64,000 bases of DNA, from contig NC_088647.1 in NCBI RefSeq assembly GCF_964019385.1, forward strand, positions 4,590,298-4,654,297, given 5' to 3'. The stretch's first letter is position 1; each line of letters begins with the position of its first letter. The notes beneath the pieces are model-generated. The model made no database searches. It saw nothing but the letters and a program-made list of their open reading frames with translations, and had not been told where the DNA came from. This stretch comes from Sycon ciliatum (taxonomy: Eukaryota; Porifera; Calcarea; Leucosolenida; Sycettidae). Positions 29,101 to 39,284 of this stretch are shown here, one piece after another. The position numbers and the translations under genes were made by a program.

Positions 29101-32100
29101 CCGATAATTCCCGTAATTCCACCAATAATTCTCACAATAATGCTTTTTTTCTTCCCTTTTTTGCAGATACAGTACCGCTTAACGGGTTTTTTTGCCACTT
29201 GTACGAGCAAAAAAATCACGGTTCGCGTGAAACTCGGCTGGAAACTTTTTTTTCTTTCTCTTTTGAAATACCGGGCGATCAACTCATTCAGGATCACAAG
29301 CTTTTTGGTACAAATCAGGGTGTTAAAATGGAAAAAATTGAAAAAAGGCGGGCATTGCTCAAATTTTACAGATTATTCCACAAAAATTGCCAATAATTCC
29401 CGTTTTAAAAATCACACCGATAATTCCCGAAATTATGCCGGCATATTCCGCGGAGGCCTAATGAAGAGGCCTCATCAGTGTAGCTACGAGCTAAATAGGA
29501 CTGGACTGCCTGCCAAGGCGAAAAGAGTACGTTCCGCCAACAGTAAACCATACGTGGACAACAGTACAGCCACGCTATATACAGTGCAAACGCAAATACA
29601 ACTACTTCGAAGTGAGTACCTTTAGATCAATGAGTCCATTTGTCTGCACAGGCAGGTAGGTGATCTTGAAACCTTCCGCCTCAAGAAAGCGGCACGAATC
29701 CAGCACACACTTGTGCTCCTGGAGATACACAGTCATTGGAGTACAGACAGACAGAATGTAAGACAGACACGTGCACAGAGGAGATTGGGTTATTGCGGAC
29801 CCTCCAGACAGCTGTTTCACTCCTTCAGAGCTCATGAGTGGAGATATTATGATGGTGCATGACTGCTTATTTACAGGGTGAACGGATTCTGATGCGATTG
29901 TGCACCTCCCACATAGAAACGGGGCTTAGTCTAAGACGATGAAGTGAGAACTATTGCAACACACCAACCAGACACTGCCACAGCCGCTGCAGCAGGCAGC
30001 ACACAGTGGGGGCCAGGGGCAGGGCAGCTAGTACTACAGTAGTGTATGCACACAGTAGGGACCAGGGCAGCTATTGCTAGTAGAGCACGCACACGTGGAG
30101 AAACTACTACTTACTGTCTGGCAAGTGATGACATGTTTCTTCTTCATACCGTAGAAATGAGCTACACCCTGGGGTAAAAAAAACAATAACCAAAATAGAA
30201 TGTTACATCCCTGTTGCTTTTTACAAGAACATAGCAGCTGTCGAACATGCACTGATGAAGACTACACCCATAGAAGAATTTTTTGAAAGCTACAAGTAGG
30301 AAAATGACGCTAGAGTTAAATTCAACAAACCTATGGAGTGTTGCCAATACCACACTATCACAACATTGTTACTTAACAATAAAAGTAAGTAGAGTCGCTG
30401 ATCGAGTCCATTTCATGAGTTCTCCCGTTGATGTGTGTCTGCTCTTCTACATGTCTTTAGAGAACAGCTGCGTTCAATATGAATCAATAGTTTGGCGTGT
30501 AACAGTTACTGTTATTCAATGCAGAACGTAAGTTGGGAAATCATGACCTACACAAGGGCTAAATAGGATACATCACACTGACACACACTGACACACACAC
30601 ACACAGACACACAGACACACAGACACACACACACACACACGGGGGCACACACACACACTTGTACTTGCTCACTACCAAAACTGGTCACGTGGGTCTCCCC
30701 AGGAGAGGGGAGAGAGATTCAAAAGGAGTCTTGGACAGATGACTCAGTTGGCTATTGAACCGCCCAACGGCTGACACCTCTCAAATCCCCAAACTCTGGG
30801 TGGACTTGGACTGATCCCACTTATTGTCCATCGGCCAAATCGAAAAATCGAAAGTGGTGATGCACTGAGCATCCAAGTAAATGCGACTATAGCCAGCACG
30901 TAGAGAGTACTTAGAGGAACACTATTTCGTTTGTTGGATGTGCGTGCTGAATTCAGGCTAAAGCGTTGGTGCAAAGACATCCTTCGTTGCCGAGTTTTTA
31001 CTGTGCACTGCCCTTGAGAGTGCGCAGAGCGTTGATCTAGACTATTGTGAGCAGATTTTCGAATATTTTTGAAGCTACCAGCACCGACAGCTGACAGCTA
31101 GCTGCCAAGTATGTTAGGGTTGGTTCACATAAGCAAAATCGGCACCGCAAGACATCGGCGGTGAGCCAGCTCCCGAACCGTTGGGCATACGGTTCGAGTA
31201 CCAAATCTACTACAAAGTAGTACAGAATGTGTCCAAATGCTACGACAGGTTTGCCAATTGAAGCTTGAATTCTTTGTTTCTTCAGTAGTTCAAGGTCTTT
31301 CGGTGATGGCCACTGGTTGCTACCTTTTACTGGAGATCAGGAAACCACTTCTACACATTTTATTGCAGTCTAGTAAGCAATGGTGTTGAAATTATGCATG
31401 CAAACATTGATGAAGTCACAAGAACTTGCCAATGTATCCATCGTTTTTTTTATTTGTTTCAATTGTATTTGTCTCATAAGTTGCACAACAGTCAAGCAGA
31501 TCATCCGAAAATGACGGGTTGGTATGCTGACTTATTTGCCACCTTGAAGCGATTACAAGAATGGCGAACAAACCTCGTCTCTAGCTTCAATTTAGGAAAC
31601 TTTAGGACGAGCCTTGGTTTGAAATTTTGACAAAGTCTGGCTTCCGGCAGCCGGCGATCACCGGCGCAAACGGTTCACAAACCACTTTTGGTCAAATCGT
31701 ACGGGATCGGTGCCGGGGCAAATCGCAAGAGTTGGGCACTGTCCAGCTTTGCCGGCGGTCCCTTGCGATATTTTACCGTATGATTTTGTTACGACTGCAC
31801 GGGTTCACATAATCCTAATGCGCCGGGAGAGGTTGCAAGAGGCTTGCTCCCGTTGACTCCCGGCGCGTACCGGCGATATGTGAACCAACCCTTACGGACC
31901 AATGGTTTTGGTGCTTTTGTATGCGATGCGTGCTATCTTCCTTTGTTTCACTTCACTTCTTGGCCCACCGCCTCAGGAGACGACAGCGTACCTGCACTGG
32001 TCTCTCGCTACCCCCCCCCCCCCCCCCCCCTTCTCTCTTTCTCCATCTTTGCGAGTTGTCGTTTGTGTCTTTCTGCTGGGGCGAGTTTGAGACCGTGGTG

Positions 32101-33861
32101 TCATAGTTTTTTTAGGTTACAGTGGTTGTGGTTGGCGTGATGGTCAGGATTTACGGAGAAGGACGACGACTTACCCAGTTCCCATGTGGCCACAGATGGC
32201 GTAGCAATTCTTACCACCAAATCTTCGAGCAGCGGAACCGGCCCGAGTTGAGAATCGTCCCTGAGCCATTGTGGCACGATACACATGAAAGAGGACCTAT
32301 GCTCGCACGTGACGGGATGAAGACAATCTCAACAGGCTCACGGAAACCCTACAGTTAGTTGTGGCTGGAGACGTGGAGTTATTTAGCCACTGGTGTAACA
32401 GCCTTTAGAGAAAGATGGAACAGATTCTCGCCGGTTGTCAAGGGATCGTCATCTATCTGGACGACATCCTAGTTTTTGGCGGCACTCAGCAAGAGCACGA
32501 TGAGCGCCTAGCAGCAGCCAAGGCAGCACTGAAGGCTTATCATGTCACTGTCCATGATGGCAAGTCTGTGTTCGGTGTGACAGCTTTGGATTTCCTGGGC
32601 CATCATGTCTCCGACGCAGGACTGCACCCGGATCAGAAGAAGACAGCTGCACTCAGTAAGATGGCCGACCCACAGAATCAGGCGGAACTGACAGCATTCT
32701 AAATGTTGCATCGAGTGCTGTGTGCTCGAACTCAATTTAAAAAATTGTGAAAACGAGAAAAATGATGCTGAGTGATGTTCTGTGGAGGAGACATCGCTGT
32801 CTCAGTATGCAAAGCCGGACCCAATATTTCAAGCCTGTGGCCATGCTCGATCATAAGTTCCAGTATGGCTCCAGTGTCTTATCAGCATCGTAGGCGGATA
32901 AGCACCTGGACCGTCTCCAAGTAATGCGGCTCGGGCAGCTCGAGGGCTGTACGGGTGCTCGCCGTGCACCCTTGCCAGCAATCTGCAAGTGAAGCTTGGT
33001 ACCTACCGTGTCCGGGAGATGTTCACCCAGAAGCTGGAATCTTCCTGGGTTGGTGCTGCCGCTACTCCCATGCTAGCCCTACACTGAAAGTGCTGCTGCT
33101 GCCAACCACTATCGCTCCTACTCAGCTCCAGTGCACTATAGGCCTACGGCCACCACCAACCCACACAGAGCTGGGTAGGGGTGGTCTCGCATTGCTAGGA
33201 CCTTAATGTAGGCTCTGGAATGTGTTGTCCAACAAGGCGCGGGCTGCCCGATTTCGCACTGCTGCTATTCCACACCATGAGCATGAACTCTGAGGTCAGA
33301 CCTTGATCCCTCCCACCACGTTCTCACTGCATATCTGTCTGGATTGTGCAAATACACTGACGGTAAAAAGATGTTGAGCCGGGGAATACGACCCGCCTTG
33401 ATGGGCCATGTCTCAATACCGTAGAGGAGAGCAGAAGGGACGATAGCACGATACACCAGCCGCTTGGTGTGGACCGAGAGACGTGCGCACAGAAATATGG
33501 GAGACCTGAGAATGTCGAACAGCCGGGACACCTGTGCCAAGCGAGCAGTAAGGTCCGCATCCACCATTCACCATGGTTAACACAAACACACACACACACA
33601 CACACACACGCACACCTACCTTGATGGCAAGATTGTTTGACTCCGTAGCCCCGCTGGTGATGACAATCTCCTTTGAGTCGGCGCCAATCAACTCAGCGAT
33701 TTGCTGTCTTGCTTTCTCCACGCCCTTCTCGGCCTCCCAGCCAAAGGCATGCGTACGTGAGTGAGGATTTCCGTAGTAGCAAACACTGTACGGAAGCATG
33801 GCATCCAGGACACGTGGATCCTGTGACAACAAGAGTGAAGTCACACATCACAAATTCACAA

Positions 33862-33920
<59 letters not shown>

Positions 33921-36128
33921 CATGTAGAGTAAATATAAGGCTGAAACAGCTGTGTTTCAGCAGTGCCCATTGAGACTTCCAAGGAAGCACCAGCCATACT
34001 TATGAACCGGTCTTGCCATGATGTCCTGCTTCACCTGGACCGTTACGTACAGTCAACTTCGCTTATAACGACACTCGGCGGGGCATCAGAAAAGTGTCCT
34101 TATTCGCGAAGTGTTGTTATACTCGGAAGTCTCATTATGTGTTACAGTTGGATGAGACTTTGCTCTGGGCATGAAGATTCTGTCGTTATTCGCGAATTGT
34201 CGTTATATCCGCAGTCGTTATTAGCGAAGTTGACTGTACATCACTTATTGCGTAACATCTACACATGTGTATGTATGCTTACATTACGGAATTATGGAGA
34301 GGCTATTTCTTGGTCACATGCCGTGTGACATGGCACATCACAGGGCGTACGGCCAATTACAGGCGGAGTCTTGACACTCATGATGCAATGAATACTCCAG
34401 AATACCGACAACAGCATTTTTTCTCTCGATACAATAGCATGCCGATTATCCGCACCACTTGGGGTGGAGGGGTTGTGCAGGGGGTTCGGATAAGGAATAT
34501 GTTCGGAAAAGACAACATGACTTGTAGATTCGCATCTGAAACATGCATATTCACGTCATTTTTCATCATTCTTTGCAATGCTTCTCATTATCGTTCTGTC
34601 TGAGAGTGTATCTCAATAACAATACCGTGAAACATGCCAAATGTGCTGGTGATGTACATGTGAAACGTATGCTACGGTAAACCAAATCACCATACATTAT
34701 GGACACATGAATATAGATACAAAAATTGTTTTTGCTGCACATGTCGTCCAGCGCCCATGCACTGGCTCGCACACGTCGTCTTCTGCAGATCGAAAGACCT
34801 GCTGATGTTCTTTGTCCAGCCTGACCAGGCGATCCACGTCGGCTATCCGGATAATCGATCATCCGGATAGTTGACGTCCGGATAATCGGTGTTCTACAGT
34901 ACTCGATATTTCGAAAAAATCAGTACTGTGTGGTTGTATCATCCAGCTCCAACCTGGATCTCCTGAGCAGTGTTGAGGACGATAGTGTAGAAATCATGCT
35001 GTGAAAAGTGCTGAACTGTGAAGATTGCTTTTTGGTCCAAGATAACACGTCTCATGCTGTGATACAACGGGTAGAATTTTACTTCTTACGGCGATGGCTA
35101 AACACATGTTCAACTCTACTGTTTTATCAAGTGCCCACTGGAAAACCATCAGAGACAGTACAGTACTGTTGGTCGCCAAAGAACTGGGGGGGGGGGGGGG
35201 GGGGGGGGTCGGCATCATAGCCTAGACTGTTCTTATTCGCATGTACTACCGTCTATGCACAGTTGAGTCACCGCGTATACATTGGCATGCTGTGCTTGGT
35301 AAAATTCTAGTCTGTTCGTTCTTCGGCGCCCGACAGTACCATATACTGCATACCGTATTTTCTCTAATAAGAGCCCGGGGTTCTTATTTTTTCAGTGACA
35401 GCTCCACCGTGCTACTATTAGAGACTGGGCTATTATTGGAGACTGGGCTCTTATTTTTTCAATTGTCAACTATCAAGCCAACTCCAGTCTATACAGGCAT
35501 AAACTGACCATATCAAGACTGATTTTTCAACCCTAAACTCAGGAATATTGTCAAAACATATGTTTTACAATATCATTGGCGCCAGGAAGGAAGCAGTAGA
35601 CCGAAAACCTCCTTACAAATAATGTTCTTGGCATGTTGTACTGCTGTTTTATATGCAGTCAATATACTTGTTGCATACTCCAATTGTGACCCGCGCTACT
35701 ATTAGAGACTGTGCTCTTATCATTTCAAACCACCCTCACCCCGGGTCATTATTGGAGACTGGGCTATTATTGGAGACCTGGGCTTTTATTAGAGAAAATA
35801 CGGTAAGCACAAATTTTCGTTCACGAAATCTTTCGTTAGATCGCCCCACCAGCAGGCTTGTTACGTACTAAATTTCGTTTTTGGTCGAGGTCTGTCACCC
35901 CGAACGTTCAGAAAAAAAACTTCAGTTCGGTACAAACTTTAGTTATTTTGTGCCCCCTAACGAATATAGCGAAAGTTAATTCCAAACGAAAATTTGTACT
36001 TATACAGTAGTGAATAGTGATACAGTTCTGGCGCGGTGGAGAGCAAGGCAGTCTTACCAGGGGTGTGGTAGCCTGGAAGTCCATGTACAGCGGCCGGTGC
36101 TCAGCGTCATCTCCAGGCGTGCTGCGTT
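20172..36128 (-). CDS. NFS1: Cysteine desulfurase, mitochondrial (5' exon not found)
   Basis: PLP enzyme that takes sulfur from L-cysteine for Fe-S cluster and tRNA thiolation pathways, normally in mitochondria with ISCU, LYRM4 and frataxin. Exons: 36058-36128, 33620-33820, 30115-30168, 29620-29718, 28291-28677, 27263-27368, 26351-26516, 20866-20955, 20172-20235; stop TGA at 20174-20172. All phases agree and give 411 codons. Landmarks: [48 protein letters not shown] with the PLP lysine in exon 28291-28677; the catalytic-cysteine loop [17 protein letters not shown] in exon 26351-26516; [13 protein letters not shown]-terminus [13 protein letters not shown]. Human NFS1 has 457 residues, so about 45 N-terminal residues (mitochondrial presequence) are missing. 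The first visible exon starts in phase 2, so at least one upstream exon must exist. Reading is otherwise intact. Confidence 0.95.
20623..20828. mobile_element. TA-flanked MITE in last NFS1 intron
   Basis: Inverted ends: TACCTTATTTTTCGGAGTAT on the left and ATACTCCGGAAAATACGGTA on the right, each ending in the TA target. The centre contains two tandem copies of a word of about 26 bp that includes GTGCGCACTTCAATCTTCAT. It ends about 37 bases before the exon at 20866, close to that exon's donor. Confidence 0.75.
21343..21355 (+). repeat. Poly(dG) run, 13 nt
   Basis: G homopolymer after a T-rich stretch, inside the large NFS1 intron 20956-26350. Confidence 0.95.
22340..24170 (+). pseudogene. hAT-like transposase relic
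   Basis: Plus-strand coding traces span about 1.8 kb in several frames. First, about 22350-22600: a BED-like zinc-binding segment (two cysteines, then SHARGAEHS). Then about 22742-23330: a long segment with [23 protein letters not shown] and [12 protein letters not shown]. Then, after a frame change near 23325, RWVENGP and a PVKIAIF...[20 protein letters not shown] segment that stops at TAG 23694. Finally a Lys/Glu-rich coiled-coil tail at 23720-24170. The FDES and MDGPNVNWK words resemble a hAT-type family I recall from cnidarian and sponge genomes. At least two frameshifts and one stop mean it is dead. It lies antisense in NFS1 intron 20956-26350. Confidence 0.7.
24354..24688. mobile_element. 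TA-flanked MITE, about 335 bp
   Basis: Inverted ends CCGTAATAACGCACATGTAA and ATATGTGCGTTACTACGG, flanked by TA. Internal words CGCTTATAAGTG and ATATCCGCATACAGGCACATG are repeated. It follows the hAT-like relic by about 180 bases. Confidence 0.7.
25795..25865 (-). repeat. tRNA-like pseudogene or SINE fragment
   Basis: On the minus strand, GAGTTCAAATCCCAACC gives a box-B-like T-arm, preceded by GCCTTGTGGTTATGAATGC as a possible D-arm. No clean acceptor stem or anticodon arm is seen, so a functional tRNA is unlikely. Confidence 0.35.
26763..26829 (+). repeat. Two poly(dC) runs (17 and 19 nt) within a duplicated word
   Basis: C runs at 26763-26779 and 26811-26829, each followed by a version of AAAGTACTACAGCATGATGCAGGAGTC. 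A third, shorter C-rich unit follows at 26870. This is a local tandem duplication of about 50-60 bp with expanded C tracts. Confidence 0.9.
28087..28235 (+). repeat. CA-rich microsatellite
   Basis: Imperfect CA array with CACATG, CACGC and CCTACACA variants, in the intron just downstream (transcript sense) of NFS1 exon 28291-28677. Confidence 0.9.
29043..29452. mobile_element. Possible inverted-repeat element
   Basis: GGAATATGC near 29045 is mirrored by GCATATTCC near 29444. Words such as CCGATAATTCC and GCATTGCTCAAA(AT)TTA recur at both ends. No coding content, and no target duplication established. Confidence 0.4.
30575..30655 (+). repeat. CA-rich microsatellite
   Basis: ACACACTGACACACA and ACAGACAC units followed by CA, in an NFS1 intron. 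Confidence 0.9.
31117..31891. mobile_element. TTA-flanked inverted-repeat element, 775 bp
   Basis: Ends GGGTTGGTTCACATA and TATGTGAACCAACCC are perfect inverted repeats and both flanks carry TTA (31114-31116 and 31892-31894). A 3-bp TTA duplication is typical of PIF/Harbinger elements. No transposase frame is visible, so it is probably non-autonomous. It lies in the NFS1 intron 30169-33619. Confidence 0.65.
32011..32030 (+). repeat. Poly(dC) run, 20 nt
   Basis: Uninterrupted C homopolymer in an NFS1 intron. Confidence 0.97.
32415..32702 (+). pseudogene. Ty3/Gypsy reverse transcriptase fragment
   Basis: An open stretch of 95 codons reads [12 protein letters not shown], the RT catalytic motif, then [15 protein letters not shown], the expected downstream RT motif. 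It lacks the rest of the polyprotein and ends in a stop, so it is a relic. It differs in sequence from the intact element at 849-5135 (YLDD versus VVDD) and so belongs to another lineage. It lies antisense in an NFS1 intron. Confidence 0.8.
33370..33567 (-). pseudogene. Non-LTR retrotransposon RT C-terminal fragment
   Basis: Minus-strand codons read [20 protein letters not shown] followed by TW, the pattern that follows the RT core in many LINE ORF2 proteins (VYRAVVLPTLLYGSETW type). No catalytic part remains. It sits in the NFS1 intron, sense to the gene and about 55 bases from the donor of exon 33620-33820. Confidence 0.65.
33580..33612 (+). repeat. (CA)n microsatellite
   Basis: CA array that almost touches the donor of NFS1 exon 33620-33820; it is (TG)n in the transcript, starting about 8 bases into the intron. 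Confidence 0.9.
33865..33921 (+). repeat. (CA)n microsatellite
   Basis: CA array about 45-100 bases upstream, in transcript sense, of the acceptor of NFS1 exon 33620-33820. Confidence 0.95.
34050..34236. mobile_element. TA-flanked MITE, 187 bp
   Basis: Ends CAGTCAACTTCGCTTATAAC and GTTATTAGCGAAGTTGACTG are inverted repeats flanked by TA. Shares ends and internal words with the element at 8955-9357. Confidence 0.85.
35186..35208 (+). repeat. Poly(dG) run, 23 nt
   Basis: The longest G homopolymer in the window, in the NFS1 intron 33821-36057. Confidence 0.97.
35353..35803. mobile_element. TA-flanked MITE, about 451 bp
   Basis: Ends CCGTATTTTCTCTAATAAG and TTTTATTAGAGAAAATACGG are inverted repeats flanked by TA. 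The interior repeats ATTATTGGAGACTGGGCT several times at both ends. No coding content. Confidence 0.8.
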
Positions 36129-36176
36129 CTACAAGACACAAACACAAGAAAATAAACAATTCAAATTGTTTAATTG

Positions 36177-37814
36177 AATAAATGTAGAAAGGAAAAGGAC
36201 ATAAGGATACGAGTTAAAGGGGAAGTTAAGGCAAAAATTAAAATTTCACCAGTTGTAGTCTTCGGGGTGCTGAGTCGAATGGTCTTGGTCCGAGAAAGCT
36301 GAGACGCTCCCTTCCTACTTGAATCCCAATCGAACTCGCGCACTTCCACCGAAACTGGGTGACTGCGCCCTACTAGATGGGGATTTGTATGCAAAATGTC
36401 ACTAAAAGCGCCATTTCGTTCTTATTAAAGCACGGATGACCGCGATTGGCCCATATGTTGTAGTCTTTTGGACGCTGAGTCGACTGGTTTTGGTCCGAAA
36501 AGGCTGCGATGCAGCGTTCCTCCTTTATTCCCAATCGAACATGGTTGTGGTCACGTGCTCCTGGGTGCCCAAATCACCTGGTCACCACGCCAGCAGGCGA
36601 CAACTTTCACACCAAGGTTCAACTCGAGTTCAACTCGAGTGACAGGACTGCACCCAAAAAAGGTCAAACAGGCTAGTAAGTTGTACCCTGCAGGCACGGT
36701 GACCAGGTGACTGGTGTACGCAGGAGCACGTGACCGCTTGTTCAACCATGTTCGATTGGGAATAAAGGAGGAACGCTGCATCGCAGCCTTTTCGGACCAA
36801 AACCAGTCGACTCAGCGTCAAAAAGACTACAACATATGGGCCAATCGCGGTCATCCGTGCTTTTATAAGAACGAAATGGCGTTTTTAGTGACATTTTGCA
36901 TACAAATCCCCATCTAGTAGGGCGCAGTCACCCAGTTTCGGTGGAAGTGCGCGAGTTCGATTGGGATTCAAGTAGGAAGGGAGCGTCTCAGCTTTCTCGG
37001 ACCAAGACCATTCGACTCAGCACCCCGAAGACTACAACTGGTGAAATTTTAATTTTCGCCTTAACTTCCCCTTTAAGAGTAACTCTCCATCACTGTAACT
37101 GGATACTATATACAGTCAGAAAGTGCAATAACTAGGCACAAAACTGACAAGAGTACTGAGACATTCGACGTCCTGACACCTAGCTTCAACACATCTCCGT
37201 AGCGCTAACCGACAGCCTTCCAACTTGGAAGGTTCAAGGTTTTGGAAAGACCAAAGAGGGGAAGGCAAGCGCAACGAAAACAAGCAAAAGCTACAGTCCC
37301 AACGGAACAAAGAATGTCGATTTTTACTGGACGATGACGAGACCAGTACGATATTTGACAAAGCGGTCTAACTACAATTCGAAGCAGCAAAGCAGCACAC
37401 CACCCAACTTGGGTGGGTCATAAATATCAAAGATAAGTAAAGAAAGGGGAAGCTTTGCGAAAACGAATTGTACAAGCCGAAAGCCAAACTCCTACAGTAC
37501 TCCTCATGCATGACATTGTGCAGTAACAATCGACATTCTTTGTTCCGTTGGGACTGTAGCTTTTGCTCGTTTTCGTTGCGCTTGCCTTCCCCTCTTTGGT
37601 CTTTCCATAACCTTGAACCTTCCAAGTTGGAAGGCTGTCGGTTAGCGCTACAGAGATGTGTTGAAGCTAGGTGTCAGGACGTCGAATGTCTCAGTACTCT
37701 TGTCAGTGTTGTGCCTAGTTATTGCACTTTCTGACTGTATATAGTATCCAGTTACAGTGATGGAGAGTTACTCTTAACTCGTATCCTTATGTCCTTTTCC
37801 TTTCTACATTTATT
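36177..37814. mobile_element. Long fold-back element (outer), left arm split by a second element
   Basis: The left end AATAAATGTAGAAAGGAAAA (36177 on) is mirrored at 37795-37814. After the inserted element the left arm continues at 37077-37325 and matches 37521-37769 in inverted orientation, with only a handful of differences in about 250 bases. About 195 bases of spacer separate the arms. Arms of this length and similarity make a long perfect hairpin when transcribed. It begins about 48 bases upstream of the acceptor of NFS1 exon 36058-36128. Confidence 0.85.
36218..37072. mobile_element. TTAA-flanked fold-back element (inner), 855 bp
   Basis: Ends AGGGGAAGTTAAGGC and CCTTAACTTCCCCT are inverted repeats, and TTAA occurs on both sides (36214-36217 and 37073-37076). 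The intact arm of the outer element at 37770-37790 shows a single TTAA at this point, which confirms the insertion. Arms of roughly 370 bp surround about 110 bp of spacer. TTAA duplication is the hallmark of piggyBac-type transposition. No transposase is encoded. Confidence 0.88.
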
Positions 37815-39284
37815 TATGGCTCAACATCCGAGTTTTAATTGAATTAAAGATATCTTTTCCCGTTTTCAACTCCTTCAACCCTATGAATAATTGAACAAGT
37901 GCCACTTATATAAAACTTCACTCCTCCAACTCCAGTAACGATCTCTTTACTGCAAATCAATTTACATTCCACCAAATTATCGGGCCTGGACACACATAAA
38001 AAAAGATCCAGTGCATATGTGCATAGGAACTATGACATGTATGAAGACAGCATCAACATGCTGAGGAAGTTAACATCTTGGTGTGAATATGTGAGGCGAA
38101 GAAACGGAAGGAAGTAATTACAGGTGACGTATATGTCAGCAGTAAGGTGTGTGTGTGTCGCGGGGGGCTTCAGTAGAACCTCATTCGACAGATGCGAAGA
38201 CAAAGTGCTCAATTGATAGATGAAGTAGATGAAGTCTTACATTGTCTACTCACAGGTACAAACACTCATGACGACGGAGTTACATGTACATGTACTGCAC
38301 ATGTAGAGAATGATTAGAAATGTACTACATGTAGTATCACTTAGGCGCGTTAACGAGTCTCGCGCAAAATCACACGGTTCTAAGAATCCGGATGAGAAAC
38401 TGAGAAAAGAAAATTTCCTTGTGCACATGGCTGATATGGAGGAAAAGCCAGTATGTAAAGCAACGCACACGGCATGCACACGGCATGCACACAGTGAACA
38501 TACAAGCATCAAGTACTTGTACATCAATAACTTTGTTGGCGTCGTTGCAGTACATGTATTCTCTCTTGAAGCGCAAAGGCCAACTCGTATTCTACTTGTC
38601 GGTGACTACAACTGTAGCTTGAACGAAGGCTCGTTGCGAAAACCAAATTGAAGTCCTGTACAAGTTATCACACCCGCCCAACTCCCACTCCCTTACTACT
38701 ATGTGGCTGGCTCCAGATGCAGATATTCCATCAGGCACATTGTGTACCTGCCAAACGCTCACTATCCACCACCCATGCCGGCTGTTGCTGCATCTGTGCC
38801 AAGCAAAGCTTCCCGAAGGTTGTTTCCAACTGCTATACCTATGGATCACACCAGTAAATGTATGAACTCAGAGATGGGAGTTTCAAGCAATGCAGTGAGT
38901 CTCCAATAGCAAGTAACCCGCCGTCCTACATGGACCCAAGGAACTCGTCTATGACTTCATACATGTCAAGTATACGAAGTCCTGTTCAACTTTAGAATTT
39001 GGAAGCTTGAGGGATTGAAAAGGGAAATGTTTAGTACTGTACAGGTGCATTGATTTTATACTAGTACTGTAGGTGAGGTGATCAAATGGAAACGGAATAT
39101 ATTTGTTGTACCTTTTGGCGACGATGGTGGCCACTTCGTGGCTGAATTGGCTCGGCTAATCGGTCTGTTCTATCTATTCTGTATTCTGTTCTGCAGGTGC
39201 ACGCGTGTGTTCACCTCATCGGCCTCGCTCGTTCCTCATTTCTTTTGTTCATTTGGCTTATGCAAAGACTAGCCAAGCTTGCTT

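Noticed and set aside
36551..36854. Possible NFS1 first exon on the minus strand
   Set aside because: The same peptide appears on the opposite strand at 36436-36642 because it lies in the arms of the inner fold-back element.
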